DNA of 64,000 bases from Ananas comosus (Eukaryota > Streptophyta > Magnoliopsida > Poales > Bromeliaceae): contig NC_033629.1 of the NCBI RefSeq assembly GCF_001540865.1, positions 12,978,373 to 13,042,372 of the forward strand, written 5' to 3'. Positions 57,601 to 64,000 of the stretch are shown one piece after another; the first letter of the stretch is position 1, and each line of letters starts with the position of its first letter. Both the position numbers and the translations under genes were made by a program. The notes under the pieces were generated by a model. It did no database searches and was not told where the DNA came from. It saw only the letters and a program-made list of their open reading frames with translations.

Positions 57601-59695
57601 ATAGGTAATGGGTTGTACTCAGCTTAATAGGACGAATGTCTAGGAAAATGGCCCTGGATGTTGAGAGAATATCGGTTTTGCCACTGAGTTTTCAAATTGT
57701 GGCCCGGTTGGTGTAGTTGGTTGCGAGCTTAAAAACTAACAACATTTTATTCTATTTTATTTTATTTTGTTTCGTTTTATTTTATTTATCTTAAATGGTA
57801 GCAACATAATCTGATATTATTGCGACTTAGGCTTATTGCGGAAAGATTGCGTTATGTGCGATGAAAAAGTACGTTAAAAAATATTTTGTTTGTTTTCATA
57901 TGTAATATTGCGTTCCGCATGTCGAATCGATTACAATATATTTTCTACGATTCCACTGGAGAATGCAGAAGTATATTCTTATATAATTTTTCTTCAACTT
58001 CATTTTTTTTAATAGTGTTAGATAAAACTCAATATCAAACTAAACCTTATAAATTGTTTGGAAATAGAAAATTGAAAAGCGAGAAAATTCTAAGTTTCGC
58101 CAACCCCCACCAAAGTTGAAAGATTAATCTCTATAGGAGTGGGAGTTCGAATGATCTTATAACTTCAATATTGTAACAAGAGTCAATATCAACATTTTTT
58201 TTTTTCAAAATTCTGAATTCAACCATCAAGATTCAAAAGACAAATAAGTTGTTATTTGTTATATTTTTTTATGTTGTAGTCTCTTATTTCTGAACGGTCA
58301 AGTTTTAATATGAATAATATATAAACACAATACACTTTTGTTTTCATTTTTTCGGCAAAATAAGAGAAACAAAAAATGGCACCATATATATTAGGCTTTA
58401 GTTTCCAATATTCAACATTAGCGACCGTTAAATGAATTAGATACTCGCACTCTTATCTAGAGAAATTAATGAATTAGATAAGAGGTAAAAATTTAATCCA
58501 TCGTGATATAATACGAAAATTTAATACATTAAATATTTAAGGTGGAGACCAGATAAGACATGTTAAATGGTGGAGGCTTTGATTAATTTTAATATCAAAT
58601 TACCATAACAATTTATCTGCTACAAAAAGACCTATAAAGGTACTTAACAATAATCATCAATTCCATTTTAAGTACTGTTATGATTACAATGAATATATAT
58701 ATACCTACAAAAAGTGTATAATTCATCACATTCATTTTTCCTTCATCTAAGGTGACACTAATTTAGGGAAATTACTTTTAACAAAGCATAGTTTAAACAA
58801 ATTGCATGTGCACTATGCCTACAAACAAGGATAAGGTAATCCAATATGATTGGTTTTGAGGTTGAAAACTTTGTACAACTTATATATTCATAAGGTCACA
58901 ACTAACTTAGAAAAAAGCAAGCACTATGCATAAAAATAAATACAAAAAAACTAATACTTCAATTAAAAAAATATTTAGATATTTTAGTTATATAAAAAAA
59001 GTATTTTCTTTTTTGTTTATCTTGAATTAGTCCTATTTCTTGGCCCAACCCAATCCCTAAAGTTAACATACACAGATGCAACCATATTTACACAAGCACG
59101 AGTTTAAAAAAAAAAAAATCTCAATCTTTCTAATTTATTCTGTACATTTTACAGTACATCGAGTTCGCGCGATTGCAACACACATTAATAAGTTGTATGA
59201 TAAGATGAACGCATAAACGACTTATTCATTCTCAAGCCTCTATATTCTTCGCTTCCGCTACAAACAACATGCATTGATTTTGAATTCAACTTAGACAATG
59301 TGGGTTGCTCTAATTATGATTTTTTTTTCCTTCTTCTTTAATATATAAAGTTAATATTAATAAATTTGGTCAAGCCAAACAACTTAGTCCTCACATGGGG
59401 CTACTAAAAAAAAAAGCTCTTTTTAATGGAACTCATCACATGAGCAAACCTGGAATGGAGGCAAAGGTGGAGCAGTTGACCAATCCCCAAAGAGAGATTG
59501 GTTGGTGGAATATATATAAATTTATTATTATTGATAGCATGGAATAATAAGGGTAATGGTTATCCTATATATGTACTTTGTGCTTTTCACAAGCTTCCCA
59601 ATATAACTTTTGATTTCTCTTTTCCCGTTTTTTGAGCAAACACATGCATTCCAATAATAAATGTATAATAGCAAAGTTATTGCTCCCTAACCCTC

Positions 59696-59726
<31 letters not shown>

Positions 59727-60249
59727 AAAAAATTATTGCTGGCATCTTGTTCATTTGTAAATAATTTTAACGATAGTTACTCAAGAATTTAGATGTTTTA
59801 ATTAAAATTTATTATCGAAATACCAAGTGGTTCTAAGAGTTATTAGATATGAAATAAAGTACCCCAAATGATCATTTTAATGAGTAGACCTTTTTAATGT
59901 TGCTGATTATATCTAACAGTCTAAAATTCGCTTATTAGTTTATACAAATAGGTTAAAAATGCTATCTATTACCTTTCTCCTTGCCCATCTCACACTCCAT
60001 GATTCTACTATCTTTTTTGCACATTCTTATAATAAAGAGCCTCATGATAGCTATGGACATAAGGTGAGATGTCACTTTTTCTGTAGTTTGTGCATACTTT
60101 TCTGAGAGTCACAAGAATGGAAAATTGGTGGTTGGGATTGAACAGCAAATCGTACCCAAGTATTAAAATTTTGGTGCAGAGGAATATTCATGGCTCCTTT
60201 CCTTTTGGCATGTTACTTTCAAAAATATTAGTTGCCCTATTCTCAGTTT
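57601..60249. other. Gene-poor AT-rich region
   Basis: No gene, RNA gene or clear element was seen. A (CT)n tract lies at about 59699-59727. Confidence 0.4.
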
Positions 60250-60264
60250 AATAGTTATACTTAT

Positions 60265-60459
60265 TCGAATAAATGAAGCGGGTAGATCACTACCTTCTCG
60301 ATTTTTACTTTTTTTGTTTTTCTTTTTGTTGCTACTCTTTGACGCTTTTCCCCATCGGAGGTTCTGGCTGCTTTCACTTTGTAAGCTTAGTTCATTTTCC
60401 GAATGAATGAAGCGGGTAGATCACTACCTATTTCTCCAAAAAAATAAAAATAAAAATAA
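60265..60459 (+). mobile_element. Chimeric retroposed insertion with doubled SINE tail
   Basis: A 15-bp direct repeat AATAGTTATACTTAT (60250-60264 and 60460-60474) flanks the insertion exactly. The insert ends in an A-rich tail (AAAAATAAAAATAAA). The word AATGAAGCGGGTAGATCACT occurs twice, near 60271 and 60404, and is related to the 3' part of the SINE copies (AACGAAGCAGGTAGTGTGCT). Between the two copies lies unrelated sequence. It was therefore retroposed as one RNA carrying two SINE-like tails or a rearranged relative. Confidence 0.75.
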
Positions 60460-60647
60460 AATAGTTATACTTATCCATCAGTTAGCAATTTAGCAGCACA
60501 AAAGAATGTGATGCTTCATTTGAGCAACATATGTATGTGACACAGCTAATCGATAAATATGAACCTGCAAACCAATTTGAGTTTAATTCTAAACAATTGT
60601 CAAGTAATTTGTAAAATACGTTCTGTAGTCCGATTATTTCGATTGTT

Positions 60648-60774
60648 TTTCTTTTAGAGATAGATATCATGCTATCAGCTTCGTTTATTTCTTTTTGAAA
60701 TAAACTTAGATAGAAATGTGAATCAATTAGGATTTGAACTTGGGACCTCGGATACCAACCACCAAGTCTGATTC
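60648..60774 (-). mobile_element. tRNA-derived SINE, copy 3 (5'-truncated)
   Basis: Read on the minus strand it gives ACTTGGTGGTTGGTATCC, then AAGTTCAAATCCTAATTGAT and a CT/A-rich tail, matching copies 1 and 2. It lacks the first 30 or so bases of the element. An 11-bp target-site duplication TTTCGATTGTT lies at 60637-60647 and 60775-60785. Confidence 0.85.
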
Positions 60775-60785
60775 TTTCGATTGTT

Positions 60786-61944
60786 ATACTGAGATTTGGA
60801 GTTGTGTTTTGAAGTTGAAATGCAGTGAAGGTCGAAACATACCTTTGATTCGGGTTGGATTTTGGATTGGCATTTGATTTAATCATGTATGAATCTAATC
60901 CGATAATCATATCCTTATCCTCAACCATATTGAAAGAGAAGTGCAACAAATTGGTTAGTAATAGGTGAGTCAATGGAGCCCACAAAACTCGACAAGAGAT
61001 GTAAGTATTGATTTTGAGTCGTAAAATGACATTTTGTAACTTATTAGTGTCAATCATAAACTTGAATTTTAGACCCATTTCAAATCATTTACTTAAAACC
61101 AAATGTAACAGCTTATCAGGTTATGGGTCCAATCCAATGTAATTGTCTTATGGCATGATTAGCTCCAAATAAGCCCCTATAGATTCAAAAGTTTTTTTTT
61201 CCCAAATAAACTATATATTCAAAACTTGGTCAAGTAGGTAGGACAACAGAAAACCACTTAAAAAGTCATCTCATTTTGCGTTGAAGATTCATTGTTAAAT
61301 CAAAGTAGTTTATTTTAGTACTAGACAAGTGCATTTGAACACACTTGCCAACTTTCCCTTTTGGTTTAGTGCTTGTCTAAAAGGGACCCAAAGGCAAATG
61401 AGGACCAACTTGATTGAAAAGGTGCATTTGGGTTCGGTTATGGCTCGAGCCCAATTCTACCAATATGCGAAAGAATTTAGCTTTGGAAGGGTTAGGGTTT
61501 GGCTAATGTTTGGTGGTCATGAGTTGTGATGGTGATTCAACATCTTTCTATATTTTCAGTCATTTCTATGTATGTTAAGGGTTAAGGTTTATGGGGCACA
61601 GAATAGCTCGGAGACATTTACGATAGGTCACTACACAGCGTCAGCAAATGCCTCGTGCTTGGCTCGCAACTTGGCTCACCATGCGCTCCCTCATCTGACT
61701 CATTTCGTAAGCTCGAGCTTATCTCGCATATTCGGTATGATTAAGCCAAAGAGTTACTTAAGAACATACAGAACAAAACAAATTATAACACGATAATCTA
61801 GGTAAGAAAATCTTTTCCCATTTTTATTCATGTGAAAAAAATAAATATATTGGTATACTTCTTTTGCTCTTCTAATTTCTGCAAGTTAATTTGAGATTGA
61901 TAACATTTAAATGTCATTTAACAAAAGCCCGACTCAAAATTAAA
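60786..61944. other. Gene-poor spacer
   Basis: No gene supported. Frames on both strands are short and without motifs. Confidence 0.4.
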
Positions 61945-62141
61945 TGGGCCGGAAGAAATTATGAGCCCAGTAATAGTAATTGCTTGTGACAGACTTTTGG
62001 GCCGTGTTTGGGCCAAGCCCAACCCTGACCTGTTTTGGGCTTTGGTTGGGCCCAGTTCCAACTCTGACCGAGTCAACACCATAAACACTAGAAAAAGTTT
62101 AAACCATGTCTCCTCTTTCGACCGAGAGCGGGAACTCCCAA

Positions 62142-62186
<45 letters not shown>

Positions 62187-62337
62187 CCCATTCCCCTTGA
62201 AACCCTAGAAACCCTAACTCCGTCACCGAGAACCACTCCATTGAACACCTCCGCCAAATCCCCTCCCCACGTTTGCTAGGGTTTCTCATGGATCTGCCGA
62301 GGTGCCGCGCTCAAACGGGTCTCTCGTAGCCTCGGAG
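61945..62337 (+). promoter_or_regulatory. Promoter and leader of CAP-H2 with site II cluster
   Basis: Six TGGGCC/T-type words lie at 61945, 61998, 62009, 62016 (reversed), 62036 and 62047. A (CT)n tract follows at about 62151-62182, then AAACCCTAGAAACCCTAAC at 62200-62218 (telo-box). The same site II plus telo-box make-up is seen upstream of RH32/eL29 and fits a gene expressed in dividing cells. Confidence 0.6.
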
Positions 62338-63104
62338 ATGAGCGACCAAGAGGAGCTCGCAGGGCCCGGCGGCGGCGGCGGTGCATCGCGGTTCCACCTC
62401 CTCCAACCCAACCGCGATCCCCAATCCAATTGGGAGGTCGATCTCGCCGCGAATCTCGAGGAGTACCTCCTTAGGATCTGCTCCGGGGAGATCTCCGCCG
62501 CCGACGACCAAGACCACGCGCTCCACTCCGTCAACTTCGCCGAAGGTTCGACCTCGTATCTCTCTCTCTTTCAGCTTGTTCTTCTTTTTTTTTTTTTCTT
62601 TTTAAAGGTATAGTTGTATTGGAAAACCCTGATCATAGACCATTTTGAAATAAACCCCTTTTGGTTCATAACCCCGTCAAATTTAGATTCTTTTGATTTG
62701 AGTTGTTTCTACTGATTAAATTGTTGATTTTCTATGTTTAATGGTCTTTGCGACCAATTTAACTGTTTCGGACACTTTTTCAAGCGCAGCGCTAACAAAT
62801 CCCTTTCAATAACATAACGAAACAAAACAATTTCAAATTGGCCTATTGTGGAGGGGGTATTGGTACATATTTGCAATTCACCTTTATTTGTTTGCATGAT
62901 TTTTTTTTATATTTTTCGGTGATTGTTTCTTGCATAATGTGGGTGATCTTGGTGCAGCTGCACTGCTTCTCCAAGGATCGGTCCAAGTGTACAGCCGGAA
63001 AGTTGAGTACTTGTATTCATTGGTTTTGCATGCATTGGAGTTTCTTTCGCAGAAGAGGTTAGTTTGCGTAAGTCCTGAGTAGCCTGCCTTTTAATTGGTG
63101 CTGT

Positions 63105-63157
<53 letters not shown>

Positions 63158-64000
63158 CATTTGAAACAATTTTAGTAATGTTGCTAGCAATTCTTGCTCT
63201 TCTCTGTAATGCTGGCTTAAGGTATACATTTTTAGAAGATCTGTGTAGAAGGTGACAGAAAAACAAAAACTTGGAGCCTAATTGGTGATGTAGTGAGGTT
63301 TCATTGCGTGTTAAGTAGAAAATTCAGTCGACAGCTCTAAAGCAATGCGGTCTTGGTTAGGATGGATAAAAGTGTATAGTTTAGAATATTAGTCCAAAGT
63401 CCAAACTGAGAGAGATTAACTTATTAGGATCTGATTTTATCAGTGTATGAATTTAATATATTTTTCTATTTGTGTATATGATCTCTTTGATAGATAGTAA
63501 TAAGAAGTTAGCTCTATTCTCCATTAATAAGCAAAAAGATCACCTAAATAAATCAAAATGCTCTAGTATAAAGTGCTTTTATGAGTATTCCAATTAGTAT
63601 TCCAATTCTCTGTATGTACTATCTTTTTGAAAAGTTTGAAGACCTTTCACCCATTATCAAAAATATTGGACCAGTCAATGAGCTATAATCAATTTGTGGG
63701 AATCATTCTTTCCTCACTCTTTTGCATTTCACCTTCATAACTTTTTTATTTATTTGGAAGAGACTAAGCTGTTTGGATTCTTGTTTAGGCAAGACCAACA
63801 GGAGAAAACTTTTGCTCAAGCTGATGGAAATGCACCTGATTCAATTATACATGAAGAGGACGAAACATTTCTGGGATTAGATGATGTGCTAGGTGATTAT
63901 AATTTTTATCAAATGTGTTTTTTCTGTAGCAAATTTGTAATATCCCCAGTGGCATAAAATATAAATTTGCAGTGGAAGCGAAAAATACTTTGGATGATGT
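62338..64000 (+). CDS. CAPH2: Condensin II subunit CAP-H2, 5' part (cut by window end)
   Basis: Exons so far: 62338-62545, 62958-63057, 63789-63892 and 63973 onward. The product starts [15 protein letters not shown] and continues [20 protein letters not shown], then [20 protein letters not shown] and [20 protein letters not shown], then [18 protein letters not shown]. This N-terminal block is the signature of the kleisin subunit of condensin II, which bridges the SMC2/SMC4 heads in mitotic chromosome compaction. In Arabidopsis, CAP-H2 also helps arrange centromeres and interphase chromosomes. The ATG at 62338 was taken because it follows the telo-box leader and is the first methionine of the frame. 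The frame is open to a GTG at 62302. The rest of the gene, including the C-terminal winged-helix part, lies beyond 64000. Confidence 0.92.
63108..63155. repeat. (TA)n microsatellite in CAP-H2 intron 2
   Basis: About 48 bases of AT dinucleotide, 50 bp after the exon 2 donor. Confidence 0.9.

Noticed and set aside
60482..61078. 198-codon minus-strand open frame
   Set aside because: It runs through the reverse SINE copy and AT-rich DNA; no motif, no promoter or splice context.

Overview
This is plant nuclear DNA. The genes have many short GT-AG introns, there are long AT-rich gene-free tracts, and every recognisable protein belongs to a plant-type family. Very GC-rich first exons (MATE, MYND and coiled-coil genes) next to AT-rich introns suggest a monocot, perhaps a non-grass commelinid such as pineapple. 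That assignment is inference only. Exon limits below were read by eye from splice sites and phase; they have not been checked against transcripts.

Layout, left to right. (1) 1-2085 (+): an eight-exon BNR/Asp-box sialidase-like gene. (2) 2720-2897: a SINE with target-site duplication. (3) 3548-5370 (+): a PP2C phosphatase copy with a frameshift and no visible first exon, followed by an LTR-like fragment. (4) 6606-9138 (-): a coiled-coil protein of the At5g41620 type. (5) 9139-17195: gene-poor DNA with a second SINE copy. (6) 17196-17561 (+): a small MGNC protein with a likely myristoylation signal. (7) 17562-24702: gene-poor DNA with a non-autonomous CACTA element. (8) 24703-28073 and 29696-32383 (+): two tandem MATE transporters separated by a hAT MITE; the first has a long foldback element in an intron. 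(9) 33271-39068 (+): a three-RRM RBP45/47-type protein. (10) 39806-44747 (-): DEAD-box helicase RH32 (DDX10/Dbp4 family), divergent from (11) 45249-46063 (+): ribosomal protein eL29. (12) 47752-49680 (-): a single-exon MYND/MSS51-like protein. (13) 52429-52733 (+): an orphan second exon of a class V-like small heat-shock protein. (14) 54334-56586 (-): a DCD-domain N-rich protein. (15) 56587-62337: gene-poor DNA with two more retroposed SINE-like insertions. (16) 62338-64000 (+): the start of condensin II subunit CAP-H2, cut by the window edge.

Most genes are unrelated single-copy neighbours. Two local relationships stand out. The MATE pair is a tandem duplication with identical exon lengths for exons 2-6. 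RH32 and eL29, both concerned with ribosomes, start head-to-head across 501 bp that carry telo-box and site II motifs. No bacterial-type system, CRISPR array, rRNA gene or convincing tRNA gene was found. The best structural finds are small transposable elements with readable target-site duplications: one SINE family, one CACTA, one hAT and one long foldback element.
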